DNA of 64,000 nucleotides from Symbiodinium kawagutii (GCA_009767595.1 VSDK01012921.1:70455-134454); one strand, 5' to 3'; shown: positions 10,076-22,284, counted from the first letter of the stretch. The notes: a model not told the origin generated them from the sequence alone. Translations and numbers: made by a program.

Positions 10076-10619
10076 GTTCTAGTCATCAATATCTATTTTA
10101 CGGCGTTATGTAAAGGACAAAGGATGAACTGGTAGTGGCTCTATCGTTCAAACTTTGGCAGACATCATTCATGCATTTGTGGCCATCTGCTCTTCACTGC
10201 TCTTCAGCGTTTCACATGGAAAGGAAGAGGGCTTGGAACTAGCAATATACAATATATTCTTTGCAAGTGTGTTTTGACCAAAACCGGTTGTTTCTCTGGA
10301 TGCTTCGTATGTTATACTTTACATTGGTACACTATGTAATCACTTCCTTTACTATCAATAACTCCGATCACCGGTGATGTGTGGTGTTTCCAACCGTTTT
10401 CGGATGATGCCATTGAGTGAACCCTTGGTCAAGCGTCCACCAGCTCAGCAGAGTCAACCTCTGTGGTTGATTGTTTTGCAAGGTGGGTATCCTGGTTGAG
10501 AGCTTAGATTCCAACAAAATCCTGGTAATCCATGTACTCCAAAAACTTGAGATTCGATCCAACGATCAAGTGAGATCAGATCGCATCAAGTCGTTGGCAT
10601 CAAAATCCACCAAGCACAT

Positions 10620-10990
10620 CCAACCGTAAGTGAATCCACTAACCTCCAACTACCACTAACTACTGTAACGACTCCACCACCAACTACCAAGTGCTCCACT
10701 CACCTCCAAGTACTGTAAGTAATCCACCATGTTAGTATAATCCACCTATTACTAACCATTATCATGTTAGATATAATCACCTAGTACTAATAATGGTATT
10801 GACCTATTAAACTAGGTGTATTATTTACCATGACACTACTTATCAACCACTATTTATCAACCATTATCAACCATTATTTATTATACTAGGTGGATTATTT
10901 ACCATAACAGTATTGTTAACCATTATCAACCATTATCAACCATCATTAACCCATTATTAACCATTATTAACCACCTATCCATGACTCCCC
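10620..10990. repeat. Degenerate ~10-bp repeats with an inverted cluster
   Basis: AACCATTATC/AACCATTAAC-type decamers alternate with TACTAGGTGGATTATTTACC and its inverted partner ATAATCACCTAGTA near 10755. Intron-like, no gene seen. Confidence 0.6.
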
Positions 10991-11064
10991 TCCAACCAAC
11001 CTGCAACTCATCCACCAAGCTGCGCTACTGATCACTAAACGTGTCGGATTTTCACTCGCTCCAG

Positions 11065-11162
11065 GAGCAGGCGCTCTTCGGCTTCGGAGGTGCCGATTCC
11101 AATGGCGCGGTTGCCGCTTTCGCGCCAGCAGCAACGGCTGCGTTTTGTTTTTTTCGCGCCAG
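11065..11162 (+). CDS. Putative exon, Ala/Phe-rich
   Basis: TTTTCACTCGCTCCAG/GAG CAG GCG CTC TTC reads EQALFGFGGADSNGAVAAF and ends GCGCCAG/GTTGCG at 11163, leaving phase 2. The exon at 11336 begins with the single A that completes the codon. The last third (TTTTGTTTTTTT) is low complexity. Confidence 0.42.
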
Positions 11163-11335
11163 GTTGCGGTGATGTTTCGGTGATGTATCTGTGATGGTTC
11201 TGTGATGTTTCGGTGATGTTTTGGAGGTTTCTTTTGGGGTTTTGCTTCTGTTTGTTGGTTTGTTGGGTTTTTTTCCTGTTTGTTCTGCCCCGTACATTAC
11301 TCTTTCTGTGCGTGTTTCGTGACCCATTTTGCCAG

Positions 11336-11464
11336 AGTTCTCCCGTCTTGGCAGTTGGGCTCAGCCAATGATGAGGGCAGAAGTCCAGGTGCTAATGGTG
11401 ACAAATGGGAGATCCATGGAGATCCACATGAACACTTTCCCGCCATGCAAAATCAGCAGCTATG
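11336..11464 (+). CDS. Putative exon with GTGAGC donor
   Basis: CATTTTGCCAG/A GTT CTC CCG TCT TGG reads VLPSWQLGSANDEGRSPG, then KWEIHGDPHEHFPAMQNQQL, ending CTATG/GTGAGC. Phases match the exon ending at 11162 (173-bp intron). A second frame (Met-rich) is also open, but only this one matches the upstream phase. Confidence 0.46.
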
Positions 11465-11469
11465 GTGAG

Positions 11470-14400
11470 CAATTGATGGTGGTGCTGCAGCTCTCACATG
11501 AACCATTTAAGCAGCTAAGATTGAAACTATCAGTTTTGGGCTAATTTTTCCCTACTCAATCCTACTCAAACTACTAGTGTGGTCGGTTTTTCCCTATTCA
11601 CTCCTACTCAAGCTATTAGTGTTGCTGGATCATTGGTCAACAGCCATGACCAGCCATTTCTAGCTCCCGGTTCTGCCCTTGGCATAGACTTGTTGGAGGA
11701 TGGCTGTTTTGATTGATTGGCAGCAGGCTGCTAGCCTCAAGGGGTGTTGACAGTATGTACACGTTATATCATGTGATGTCATTTGGTAGCACATATCATA
11801 TCAGTATACATTTCCAAACAGAAATATCAATCTATTTCCATATACATTGATAAGATTTTTCAAGCAGCAACCAACAACAGAAAGCTGCTTCCGGGCACAC
11901 AATCTCAGCACCCCACTGAACGTCCTAAAATTGAGGGAATGAATTGGGGTTGAGCCGATCACCATGGCAGAGGAGCTGGATAAGTGGGAAAAAAGCATGC
12001 TTGAACGACCCTATAAGGTGGCTTACACAGCACATAACCTTACTGGTAGTTAATGGTTAAAAGTGGTAGTGGTCATTACCACTTACTCATTTTTTGGATA
12101 CCCATCCAAGCGTGAAATTTTTAGTTGGAAATCAATACGTTTCAACAGTGGGTGGACGACGGGAACCACCTTCTGGGAGATGCTGATGGGATCAATAGTT
12201 TTGGCACGACCACCGACCAGAATATTGCTGTTGGTTGGCATTGACAATTATTAACGGTGAATGGTTGCTAATGCTGTCTAATAATACCAGTTCCAATAAT
12301 GGTTTGTTACAGTGTCATTTACCAATATAACAAAAGTGTTTAGCAACAGTATAATGGTTTATCAGTTAAGAATGGTATATAGTGGTGTACAATTATGAAC
12401 AACGGTATTTACATTCTAGTGGCACACAATGGTTTACCAGTTGTAATTATGGTGGCAATATGGTTTACCGGCTTATCAAGAATTACTCACAAACCACTAC
12501 CAACAATCAGTGTATAGCTGTTCTTCTTATAATTTCACAGATTAGTAACCACAATTATTTGCCACGATTATTAACCACGATTAACCCCGACTGTGAACCA
12601 CTTTTACTAACCACGATTAGAAGCCACGATTATCAACCCCCATTGTTAGCCACGATTATCAAAGCATGATTATGTGAAGCACGATTAATGACCACGATTC
12701 TTCACTAAAACTGTTACCCTTTTCCGCTAATCGTATTAACCAACCACTAAGTTGTTATTCACTATCAGTCACTAGTATTCTTAGCCACTATCTTCAATCA
12801 CTATCGTTAGCCACTATAAATGGTGAATAGTAAATCAGCCACTGTTTAAAAAATTAGCCACTACTATTCACTACTATTGATCTTGCCAGTAAATCTTATG
12901 AATCCACCGTTTTCGTCGGGTCGCGTCAGGCAGCTCTTTCAGTTCGTTGGGGGCCACAGGAGGGTCCTGGAGATGGGGAGGTGATGCTTGGTGGTAGGGC
13001 CAAGAGGGGTGAATGATGGTTGATAATGGGTGGTTGATAGTGGTTGACATGGTGAGGTTAGAGCACAAGATGGTGAATTCGCAGAAATGATGGTGAATGA
13101 TGGTTCATAGTTCGTCCATAGGGGTTGGTCCAGAATGGTTGATAGCGATGGTTGATGGTTCACAGTGGTCAATGCTATTTAATTCTCCTTAAAAACTAAT
13201 TTTTGGTAGTGGTGGGTGATAGTTTATCATGCTTGATACTAGGGAATAAGACAACATTGTCAGGGGTCTTGCTAATTATTTGATACCCCAGCTGTTGTCG
13301 AACTACCATGCATAGGAGGTGGGGTGATGGGTGGTGAAACCAGCTGGCTCTCGGAACCCCCAGTGGTTGCAACTGCAGACTACAGGTTGGTTTATTCTTT
13401 CATGAACTCCCGAGCATCGTAAATACAGTAGTTGTCCTTTCCCTCAAGCAGAGGAATGGCATTCCAGCCAGTGTTGGCGATAATATATCTTATTGTACAA
13501 CATCTGAATACATTGGTAGATTGGTATATCTGAATGAAACATGTACAAAAGTCAATATGGTACAACACGATTGGAAGTTGGTATATCCTATTGCATATGC
13601 AACAACATATTCTTGGTATGCTTCATTACCAGCAACATGATCAAACCTCTTTGTTGTTAGCCTTGTCTTCTTGCAGTTGCTCAGTCACGTTCAATGCATA
13701 CAAACTGCGATACGAGCCGCCGAATCCGCCCTACTTAGATGTCCAGCCCAACTGCTCGAAACTGTCGAAAGGACGGTGGGTTGGTTCACCCAGCCTTTAG
13801 GAACAAATGATTCGACATGACGTTTCTCATGGTGAGCTTTCGCACTCACAATGGCTGTCTGGCTTAGTTCACCCACACTGCCATAGTTCACTGGTCTTAA
13901 CCTATAGCCCTTCTACAGAATGGCGAGGGCTATCCCATTCACAATTTTGCAAACATCACTGACAACAGCACTGGTATAATCAGCCTATGGTTTGAACCAA
14001 TCATGATCATTGGTTGATTTATTTATAGGTTGGTTCTAGGTTGGTTGCAGGGATGTTCATAGGTTGGTTCTAGGTTGGTGATTGGTTGGTGGTAGCTTGG
14101 TCTTGGGTTGATGATAGGTTGGTTGTGACTTGGTCATGGGTTGGTGATGGGCTTCAACATCACCGCCGTCACTATCCCATCAGCTGACGAGGGGGCAGAA
14201 GGTGGTCGCCAAGGCAGCTGCTGCTGGAGGCGGCGGTTGAGCGGTGGAACGGGTGGAACGAAGATGAGAAACGCACAGCTGCTGTAGTGGCTGAAATAAA
14301 CTATGGTAGGTGGTTGGTGGTAACTGGTTGGTGGTTAGTAACTACTTCCGATGAACCAATCAGAATAGCTGGTTGGTGGGCTTTAAACGACTAGTAGCTG

Positions 14401-16050
14401 GTTAGTAATACGGGAGAATCACCAACAAAACTATGGTTAAACAACGAGCTAGTTGGTGGTTTCATTGACATTTCTTATTTTCTCATTTTATCCAACATGA
14501 TCCGTGATGATCAGCAACCGTTCATGATGGTCGATCATGGTAGTGTGACATCGGGAGTTAAGACCACTGGTAGTGGTTGAAATTTTGGTTAAGACCTCGA
14601 ACACCACTGGTAGTGGTTGAAAATTTGGTGTTCACGGAAATGGTTGGTTCAGCGGCTACCTGAATTCCATCAATACTGACAGCAGATTCAATAGATCATG
14701 TAGTTATGTAGTTGTCAAGGGTTATAGCTATGTAGTTTGGCTGTGTCGAATGGCTCGCCAATGCATACGACCTCTTGGTTGGTCGTTGTTTGTACAACCG
14801 ATTGGGAATGTTGATCAGCCACAGCACAGTGGAACAGCTTGTTGTATTGGTATGTGATATGTGTACATCTCCACCAAATGGATGCGGCTTCCCTACGAAC
14901 CCTCTTGCTTATTTTGGGGAATAGTTAGCAGCTGTAATTTAGGACCACGGACCATATTACACCAGGCGGAGTATCCTGAAATTGACCTTTGATGATCAAG
15001 CATCGCTGACCGATTTACAAAACACTAGCTATCAACAATTATGTATCCTGACTAGACATGACATCTGTCTACATCATCATCCTTGTCTGGTAAGCGATTT
15101 AAAAGATCTCTCATTTTCCCACTTGTATTAGCAGCTGGTTGGGTGACATGCACATTTTCCATGACGGGGTGGACCACCAAGCAGTGATCATCAATAAAGC
15201 CATCCTCACAACACAATCATGTTCACCGTTGGGATCAAGCCCACTGACCCATTCTGTACCACCACCTGGGCGCAACCACACCGACGCCCTGGGCACCCGT
15301 CCCCGCACCGAGGAGGCAGCGGCCTCGGGAGGTTTGTGAAGACACGGAAGAAGTGCCTGGTGCCAGGCATCCTGGCGGCTCCTCCAATAGATCATCTGCC
15401 AGAGCCAGTGGTTGCAGTGGCTGTGTTGGGCTGGGATAGGATGGGATGGTTGGTCAGTTGGTTGGATGGTTATGAACTAGCGGAAAAAGGTGCCAACAGC
15501 TTCCTCTCAGAGGCCAGGACGGGTGAATCAATGACTATTCGCCGGCATTAAGAGTTGTTCAGCCCACTGGTTGGTGAGATGGTTAAACAAACACATTGGC
15601 AACTCGTCATCCACTCATTTCAGAGTTGGTGGTGGTCCAGGTTGACGCGCATCGTTTATTGGGCTGTCAGCCTGATGTAACACAGGCAACTTGTGAGCCG
15701 TTAGATACACCTACCTGGTGTCAATGTATCTCAGATTGACCATTCACACCTCCCTGCTAGCAATAAACAACTGTCGTTGGGGACCTGCCAAGGACGAGAT
15801 TTACCACTATTGCAGGGGCTCCATTGGAGGCATTTGTTATTGTGGAAATATATGAGACATGTTCATGAAGAACAAATCATGCATTAACATACAGCAATGC
15901 CAAGGAAACTTTCATGATCCGATGGTTGCTTGGTCATGGATACTCATGGTGTTTTCTGTACGCTGGTTTCTTCCCCATACTGGCCAACTTTCTGTACACT
16001 TAACTTATGAGGCTCAGTAGGTTGGTTTGTTTCTTTCTTTGTTTGTTTGT
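11470..16050. other. Long intron-like region
   Basis: Mostly TTAACCACTA/CCATTATC-type degenerate repeats and GGTTGGT runs (for example 14030-14150). A weak exon candidate is CCCATCAG/CTGACGAGG at 14184-14235, ending GGCGGCG/GTTGAG. The island at 15220-15550 is open in several frames. I see no confident gene. Confidence 0.45.
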
Positions 16051-16073
16051 GTACATTCCATTGGGACATCTCC

Positions 16074-16190
16074 ATATCAGGGTTTCTCAAAATAGGGAAC
16101 CCCCAAGAATGGTTGGTTTACTACTATACCGACTATACCTGGTCAAAATTGTATGATTTGGGGGGTCCCCTGTTTTGAGAAACCACCATA
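16074..16190 (+). repeat. Family A TIR element, copy 4
   Basis: ATATCAGGGTTTCTCAAAAT on the left, TTTTGAGAAACCACCATA on the right, and GGTTGGTTTACTACTATA in the middle. Followed by TA-rich microsatellite. Confidence 0.72.
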
Positions 16191-16902
16191 TATATGTATA
16201 TATGAATTATATGATACGTGCATGATACATGCAAATGTGTATGCATATGTAAACGTATATGTAGAATATTGCACGAATACACGCATGTATACCTAGCACA
16301 TTCGGATATCTTGATATGTATCTCTATCTATACAATATGCATACCCTGAAACGGGTATGTGTAGTAGATATTTGCTATACCCACATACTATACCAACTAT
16401 TTATATTTTTCATATTACTCATATCTATTTATACATATATATCTATGTATTTGCATTGCTGCACTCAATACATGTATACATATACATATACATATGCTCT
16501 ATAGTGGGTGTGTGTAGATGCATTCATTGAACGACCGCATACCCACGAATATCAACGTGCACAAGCCACCCTTCGCAGCCAGGCTGCAGCTCATTTGAGA
16601 AAGAGTCCGGGGTCCCTGAACCAACAGCTGTTGGCCACCAAATTCGGGGTTTCTGAGCCAACAAAGTTTGGGAATTAAACATCAACTATTCAGGTTTTAA
16701 AAGGTTCGTGAATGGTTTAAATGGTCAATTATAGTTGGATGATCTGATAGGTTTTGATAGCTTAATGAATGGTTTTAATGGTCAATTGGTTAATGAGTGG
16801 TTTTAATGGTCAATTGATTAATGAGTGGTTTCAATGATCAATCAATGTTTAACCAGCAGCTGTCAATCTTTGTGAATTAAACATCAACTATGAAGCTACC
16901 AG

Positions 16903-17089
16903 AGTTTGTGATTGGCAACTCAAATCAAACCCCGAATACGAAGTTCTTAAAATCAAGAGATGTAGCGCTATGAACTGGAAGCAACTGGTGATGGGGTATG
17001 GCGAACCAAGCAACCAAGGACTGAGGTGTTGCATGTTGCGCATGAAGATGTCAAGGAACACAACCGGCAGTAGCAAGCTGCAGCTGCAC
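16903..17089 (+). CDS. Putative 187-bp exon with GTGGGA donor
   Basis: GAAGCTACCAG/A GTT TGT GAT TGG reads VCDWQLKSNPEYEVLKIKRC, then NWKQLVMGYGEPSNQGLRCC, ending CTGCAC/GTGGGA in phase 0. The frame is open from 16854 to TGA at 17102. The only ATG is internal. Basic and Cys-containing, no domain recognised. Confidence 0.45.
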
Positions 17090-17149
17090 GTGGGAGTGCC
17101 CTGAAACCAACTCGTATGCGAATTTAAGGGAACAGTGTAGCCAACAGTG

Positions 17150-17233
17150 AATCTGGGTAAATTAATGGTTGGATTAGTACTATAAAATGGTCAATAAAGA
17201 TGCTTTGGGGGTACCCAATTTTGAGAAGCACTT
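17150..17233 (+). repeat. Truncated family A element
   Basis: GGTTGGATTAGTACTATAAA followed by TTTGGGGGTACCCAATTTTG and AGAAGCAC matches the right half of other copies. The left TIR is missing. Confidence 0.5.
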
Positions 17234-17767
17234 TTTTTGTATCATTTGGAACGAGAGGTACACAGCCTTGCAATTGTAAGGAACATCACGAAGGAAGAAA
17301 CAGTTATTCTTGTCTACAATGAGGAGTTTTTTCTTGCATATGTTTGTTTGAAACAGATTGGAGAAATACAGCGTGGCCTCCTTCAATAGTTATAGCTAGA
17401 ACTGGCAACACCAGCTTTGAACAATCAGCTTGGAGGCAAGTTGATTGGCTTTTGGATACTCAAATAGGCTTATCAACAGATGATGGTGGCTGTCCCAGAA
17501 GTGACAAGTTGGGATGGCTGCAGCAGAGCAGCTTTGCAGCCAAGCAAAGTCCTTCGCTAGTGTTCCCCAAAAAATGTTCACCCTGATAAAGCTTTGACCT
17601 ACTAGTAGGCACACGGGCGTACAGTTTGAAGCCTCAGGGTAACTTCCTGATTCTTTCGGGACACTGTTTCAGGACCCTTAAGGAAAACGTATCTCAGGGA
17701 GTCTTAATTCTTAGGGAGGGGACTCTTGATATTTAAGGGCTGTTCTTTCCCGTACCCTTCGGTAAAC

Positions 17768-17852
17768 TAACCTGGCAATGGATTTTGACCATATTTGATA
17801 GTGAAACCCTGGGAAACCACCAATAAATGGTGGATTTTCCATTGCCAGGTTA
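17768..17852 (+). repeat. 85-bp foldback element with perfect 15-bp TIRs
   Basis: TAACCTGGCAATGGA at 17768-17782 is the exact inverse of TCCATTGCCAGGTTA at 17838-17852. It is distinct from families A-C. A GTAAAC donor-like site overlaps its left flank (CTTCG/GTAAACTAACC) and an exon-like frame begins just to its right. Confidence 0.8.
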
Positions 17853-17861
17853 ATTCACCAG

Positions 17862-18005
17862 GGGGTACTATCATTGACAAAGGACCTTCGCTTTTGCCCG
17901 GCGCCCCATTGCGCACCGGGCAAGGTCTGGCAAAGCTTTCTGTGCCATTTGCGCTGCGAGTCCCCAGCGGCTTCAAGAGGCGAACCCCCGTGGTGTCGCT
18001 GGGGT
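17862..18005 (+). CDS. Putative exon after a foldback element
   Basis: AATTCACCAG/GG GGT ACT ATC reads DKGPSLLPGAPLRTGQGLAK, then FALRVPSGFKRRTPVV, open to TAG near 18036. The donor is uncertain. The downstream 18028-18120 is a GCTGGTTGTTA-type tandem repeat. Confidence 0.3.
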
Positions 18006-18027
18006 GGCCAGTTGGGAGAGAACCAGT

Positions 18028-18125
18028 TGGTTGGTAGCAAAAGCTGGTTGTAGCTGGTTGTTAGCTGGTTGTTAGCTGGTTGTGAGCTGGTTGTTAGCTG
18101 GTTGCTGGTTGTGTGGTTGGCTGGT
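18028..18125 (+). repeat. AGCTGGTTGTT tandem repeat
   Basis: About seven imperfect 11-12-bp units of AGCTGGTTGTT. Confidence 0.85.
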
Positions 18126-18437
18126 TGCGGCGATGTTTTCTTAAGTTCTTCTCCTTCGTGGCTGTCATTGGCAAGGATTTTCGTGGACCCGATTCATGCG
18201 CAGCTGGGTAAGGTGCTAATGTGACGAACAGTTGATGGCATACACCGGTCAGTGGTCTTTCAACATTGGGTTTGCCCCAAAAAGAGTTTCCCGGTATCCC
18301 CACAGGAAGGGCCGCTCCTGGTGATCTTGGGGTTTCCAACTGTGAGGTGAACATCCCAACGAAAACCAATAACAATGACCAATCGTTGTTGGATGTTGTT
18401 GGTTGTTGTTGAACATTGTTGCTGGATGTTGATATTG

Positions 18438-18441
18438 GTCA

Positions 18442-18480
<39 letters not shown>

Positions 18481-18594
18481 GTGCTGCTGCTGCTGGTGTG
18501 GTGGTTGTGGTGGTGGCTGTGGCTGTGGCTGTGGCTGTGGCTGTGGCTGTGGCTGTGGCCGTGGCCGTGGCCGTGGCTGTGGTTGTGGGTGTGG

Positions 18595-18635
<41 letters not shown>

Positions 18636-18636
18636 G
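18438..18636 (+). repeat. (GTTGCT)n, (GGCTGT)n and (GTT)n array
   Basis: Successive blocks of TGCTGT, GGCTGT/GGCCGT hexamers and pure GTT. All frames are open through it, so the long low-complexity frames on both strands are artefacts. Confidence 0.95.
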
Positions 18637-19142
18637 GGATGTCAGATAGTTGGAACCTCAGAAAACCATCAGAATGAATCCAACCGGGGAAGCAGTTTTC
18701 CCACAACAACAGTTCAGCAAGCAGGGGCAAGAGTTGATCCTATGGTTTTCCTGCCCCGTTCTTGGGTCCGGCGCCTCACGTCTTGCAGAACCCTGGGAAG
18801 GGGTCGGGCGGCAAGGCCTACTTCTCTGTGTTGGAGACCTTGAGACCGCTGGAGGTGGGCTGGCGATCTCGGGAAATTCATATCGACCATTCTGAAAGAA
18901 CCGATCTTTTGTGCACCATCAACCGCTACGCATCGCTACACGATACTGTATCAATATTAAGCACCATCAAACAATGATTACATCGCTTTGATATAACCAT
19001 TCACTAGTATCACCAGAATGACCCTAGCAGCTTAATCGAATCAGGTTGTTGGCATTTTCCGTTGCCAGTTGTTCTACCGGTAGCTATGGCTGCACACTGC
19101 GACAGGATGCATCTGGAAAGTCAAGCTGCATTTTGTCAGATC

Positions 19143-19193
<51 letters not shown>

Positions 19194-19195
19194 GT
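19143..19195 (+). repeat. (GAT)n microsatellite
   Basis: About 17 tandem GAT units. Confidence 0.97.
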
Positions 19196-19699
19196 GGTAG
19201 CGATGGTGATGAGGATGAAAATTGTAATGTTTTGCTTTTTTGTGCTTTTCCGTCTTCCCGCCACCCCAACTCTCAAACCCATGGAACTCTGAAACGTAAA
19301 CCCCAAATCCGAAAGCTAGTCAACATTAAAACCCTTGAAAGTAAACCTGAGAATGATAGCTAAAGACATGCCCACAAACTTAACTGATTAGTGGTGATTA
19401 AGATTTTCATCAATCTTGGCATGCTCAACCAATTTGACCAGCAACATATCATGAGCCAACATGAGTCAGCCATTGTAGACATTTCCCAACAATCCCAACA
19501 CACATCAAAATATCAACTTAAATTGAACCATCTTTGAACCAGCAGTGAACCATGGTTGAACCATCATTGAACATTATCCAACCATCGCCAGCCATCACCA
19601 ACCAACCGTCAAACAACATCAACCATAATCAAACATCATCCAGCTTCAGCCAAACTGCTGTTAGTGAGCCTTTCACAGTAACATAATGTGACATATATG

Positions 19700-19960
19700 T
19701 ACGTATATATATAATAATAACAATAACAATAATAACAATAATAACAATAATGACAATAATAATAGTAATAATAACAATAATAGTAATGATGATAATAATA
19801 ATGATAATAATGATAATAACAATAATAATAACAATAATAATAGTAATAATGATATATATATAGATATACATATGTATATATATGTATATATATTTATAGA
19901 TATACATATGTATATATATATAGATATATATATGTATAAATATGTATATACGCCGTATAG
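19700..19960 (+). repeat. (AATAAC/AATAAT)n and (TATATG)n block
   Basis: Degenerate AATAAC/AATAAT trinucleotide tract followed by alternating TATA/TATG tract. Confidence 0.92.
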
Positions 19961-20055
19961 CCAGTTACACTTCCTGGTAATGCAACCTACAGGTGCAAAG
20001 AATCCAAGATGGTCATTCCCCCGTTGGTTGAACATCTCTGCACGAAGATTTTCAG

Positions 20056-20146
20056 GCCGAGACATCGTCGTTGCTGTCGCAGTGCTTGCGCTGTGAAGGC
20101 AGCAGTCGGGGGTTGCATGTGTCCCAAGCTCAGCCACGATGCCCTG
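20056..20146 (+). CDS. Putative exon with GTATCT donor
   Basis: AAGATTTTCAG/GCC GAG ACA TCG reads AETSSLLSQCLRCEGSSRGL and ends CCTG/GTATCT in phase 1. It may continue into 20411-20453 (GATCCTGCAG/CT AGA TGT...) and 20552-20640 (TTCTTCAG/C TTC TGG CTT..., reading FWLQWKPLRPHVSWAQGPAE), whose phases agree. Unknown product. Confidence 0.38.
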
Positions 20147-20410
20147 GTATCTGCTGATGGAAACGGTGGATCCACGCGCTGATTTGATGGAGCAATACGG
20201 CTTAATGAAGGCAAGTACCCTGGTTGATGCTGGTTTGAACTGTTGGTTGGCGATGATATCGAATGATCCATTACTAGTAGGTGGTGGTCAAGAAGCTGGT
20301 TGAGAAGTTGGTTGACTTGTGCCTAATGATGATCAACTGATGGTCGCTCAATGGAGGAATGGTCAATGATGGTTGATAAGTTGAGAAGCTGTGGGATCCC
20401 GATCCTGCAG

Positions 20411-20453
20411 CTAGATGTCTCAATCCGCACCAAGAAAGCGTGCAAAAGCCCTG
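20411..20453 (+). CDS. Putative small exon
   Basis: It starts after GATCCTGCAG and reads RCLNPHQESVQKP, ending CCCTG/GTTGGT, where a GGTTGGTT tandem repeat begins. Phase-compatible with the exons at 20146 and 20552. Confidence 0.28.
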
Positions 20454-20530
20454 GTTGGTTGTTTGCTTGGTTGGTTGCTTGGTTGGTTGTTTGCTTGCTT
20501 GGTTGGTTGGTTGGTTGCTTGGTTGGTCGA
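20454..20530 (+). repeat. GGTTGGTT/GCTT tandem repeat
   Basis: Tandem GGTTG, GCTTG and TTTGC units inside a presumed intron. Confidence 0.85.
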
Positions 20531-20551
20531 TCACTCCTGTCAGTTCTTCAG

Positions 20552-20640
20552 CTTCTGGCTTCAATGGAAACCCTTGCGACCTCATGTCTCCTGGGCCCAA
20601 GGTCCTGCAGAAACAGTGATTGCTGTGGCCCAAGCTCTGG
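20552..20640 (+). CDS. Putative exon, possible GA donor
   Basis: CAGTTCTTCAG/C TTC TGG CTT CAA TGG reads FWLQWKPLRPHVSWAQGPAE, then TVIAVAQALG. There is no GT at the end; CTCTGG/GATGAC would be a GA donor, a type reported in dinoflagellates. Alternatively the exon is shorter. Confidence 0.3.
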
Positions 20641-21235
20641 GATGACCTATGGGGATACCACGTGGCGCAAGTGGTGGTTGTGGTTGTGGTGCTTGTGGCG
20701 TTGCACGCGTCGTTGGTGGCGATGCTCTTGGATGTTTGGACCGTTTTATTTTTTGGCGTGAAACAAACAATGAAAATAGAGAGGACTACAGCTTTTCTAT
20801 GGTTTTGTGTATTTGAGTATATGCACATTTCTATATCTAATTATATCTATCTATATTTGCATACACACGTATATATGGAGCTCTATGAGGTCGGGATGGC
20901 TAGAACTGCTGTCAGGAGATTGTCAAATGAGAGATCCTTAATCATAACAGACCTCCCCAACAATTCTACCTATGATATAAGATAGTTCATACTTATTCTT
21001 GCTTGTCGTCAAATCATTGCAGTCACTATCTCGCTGCAACTCGGGTAACGAGCCCAGCGAGCGCCTCTGCAAAGCAAAACAACATTGTCAGCCACTAGTA
21101 GCAGTAGGCATTGTTTAATCATTGCCAACTAGTAGCAGTGGCTACTAATGACAAGTAGTGGTTGACGACAACTAGTAGCAGTAGTGGCAATTGTTAATTG
21201 TTGTTATGAATTTGCTATCAACCGCTACTACTATT

Positions 21236-21239
21236 ACTG

Positions 21240-21280
<41 letters not shown>
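21236..21280 (+). repeat. (ACT)n microsatellite
   Basis: About 13 tandem ACT units within CACTACTAGTAGC-rich sequence. Confidence 0.95.
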
Positions 21281-21284
<4 letters not shown>

Positions 21285-21411
21285 ATAGCCATCGTTGATA
21301 GCCACCAGTAGCGGTAGTGGTTGATAGCAGTAACTATGATTAGTTGTTATTAGTTGTTGTTATCAACCACTACTTGTGGATTGCTCACGTTGGGCAACGT
21401 GACGGCTGAAG

Positions 21412-21491
21412 GCCCCATCTTCTTTCGGCGGCAGCAAGCTTGGAGAGAGCTGCATGACGCAAAGGCGTGGCATTTGGGGCTGCTGCCCTTG
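21412..21491 (+). CDS. Putative exon with GTTTCA donor
   Basis: GGCTGAAG/GC CCC ATC TTC TTT reads PIFFRRQQAWRELHDAKAWH and ends CCCTTG/GTTTCA in phase 0. The frame is also open to the left for 12 codons. The acceptor lacks a pyrimidine tract. Confidence 0.36.
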
Positions 21492-21660
21492 GTTTCATAA
21501 GCTGCGGGGGTTGGGGGTTGGGCTTCTACAGCACTTGATTCGTGGCGGCGTGACGACCACAGGAGTGATAGTCCAGCGTCAAGCCGTTCTGAATCGCGCA
21601 GATGGATGTCCTCGATTAACCACGACTGTGTTGGTGGTGTACTGCAAGAGACATTTTCCA

Positions 21661-21695
21661 GGTTTATTTCTGTCTGACAGTTGGATTTGGATATG
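21661..21695 (+). CDS. Possible 35-bp exon ending in a family A TIR
   Basis: ACATTTTCCAG/GTT TAT TTC TGT CTG reads VYFCLTVGFGY and ends TATG/GTTGTTTCTC, the left end of the family A copy at 21693. Supported by the pyrimidine-rich acceptor and by analogy with the other A copies. Confidence 0.3.
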
Positions 21696-21793
21696 GTTGT
21701 TTCTCAGAATAGGGGACGCCCGCAAATCATCTAATATTAGTCATTTACACTAACAATCCATTTTTTGGGTCCTCTATGGCTTGAGAAATCATA
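21693..21793 (+). repeat. Family A TIR element, copy 5
   Basis: ATGGTTGTTTCTCAGAATAG on the left and GGCTTGAGAAATCATAAT on the right, with GGGGACGCCC. Diverged but collinear with the family. Confidence 0.65.
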
Positions 21794-22047
21794 ATATAGC
21801 TCCTGATTTTGATTCATGAAACATTGGAGGGTTGGAGGGACTCACCGTGACCATGCCAAACTTGGGTATGGGGGCGTTTCAGTTGAGTGTCTTCTTGAAA
21901 AGCCCTGAAAGTTTCATCGTCAAAGTGAGCACTCACAAAGTATTAACCGATACAGTGGTATGAATCATGACAATAACATACAATAAGCATATTAAGAATC
22001 AATAGTAGTAACCGTTGGCAACGATCATGGTGACTTTCTATCCATGT

Positions 22048-22158
22048 GGCTGTGGGTCAGTTCACCCCGTACCCCTGGTTCTCCATCAGTATCCATGATT
22101 TTCCCTCTTATTGGTGCTTATCCCCCATTAATTGGTTGATTTACTGCTTGACCCAGCT
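22048..22158 (+). repeat. Family C TIR element, copy 1
   Basis: GGCTGTGGGTCAG on the left and TGCTTGACCCAGC on the right. The interior carries CCCCGTACCCCTGG, ATTTTCCCTCTTATTG and TATCCCCCATTA, the reverse complement of the interiors at 26106 and 56361. The right TIR holds the AG used by the next exon. Confidence 0.75.
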
Positions 22159-22234
22159 CGCGGTGTGGCAGAAACCTGGCGGCTCCAACTGCACAGGAGT
22201 CCCTTTGCAAGATGCCCGGCATCGAGCTTCAATG
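22157..22234 (+). CDS. Putative exon starting in a family C TIR
   Basis: TTGACCCAG/C TCG CGG TGT GGC reads SRCGRNLAAPTAQESLCKMP and ends CAATG/GTGAGC, a near-consensus donor. It starts and ends in phase 2. The acceptor lies within the element's right TIR. A different frame is open over a longer stretch (to 22383) and is the main alternative. Confidence 0.45.
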
Positions 22235-22284
22235 GTGAGCCCCTGGTGCAACTGCATTCTCCGTGGGTTTCCGTTGCAACCCAG

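Noticed and set aside
12874..13068. Minus-strand exon-like frame (VAPNELKELPDATRRKRW) after ATCTCCAG
   Set aside because: Plausible alone, but all other supported exons are on the + strand and there is no partner exon nearby in phase; kept only as a note.
18260..18843. Thr-, Val- and Leu-rich frames
   Set aside because: Low-complexity translations of GTT/GGCTGT repeats.
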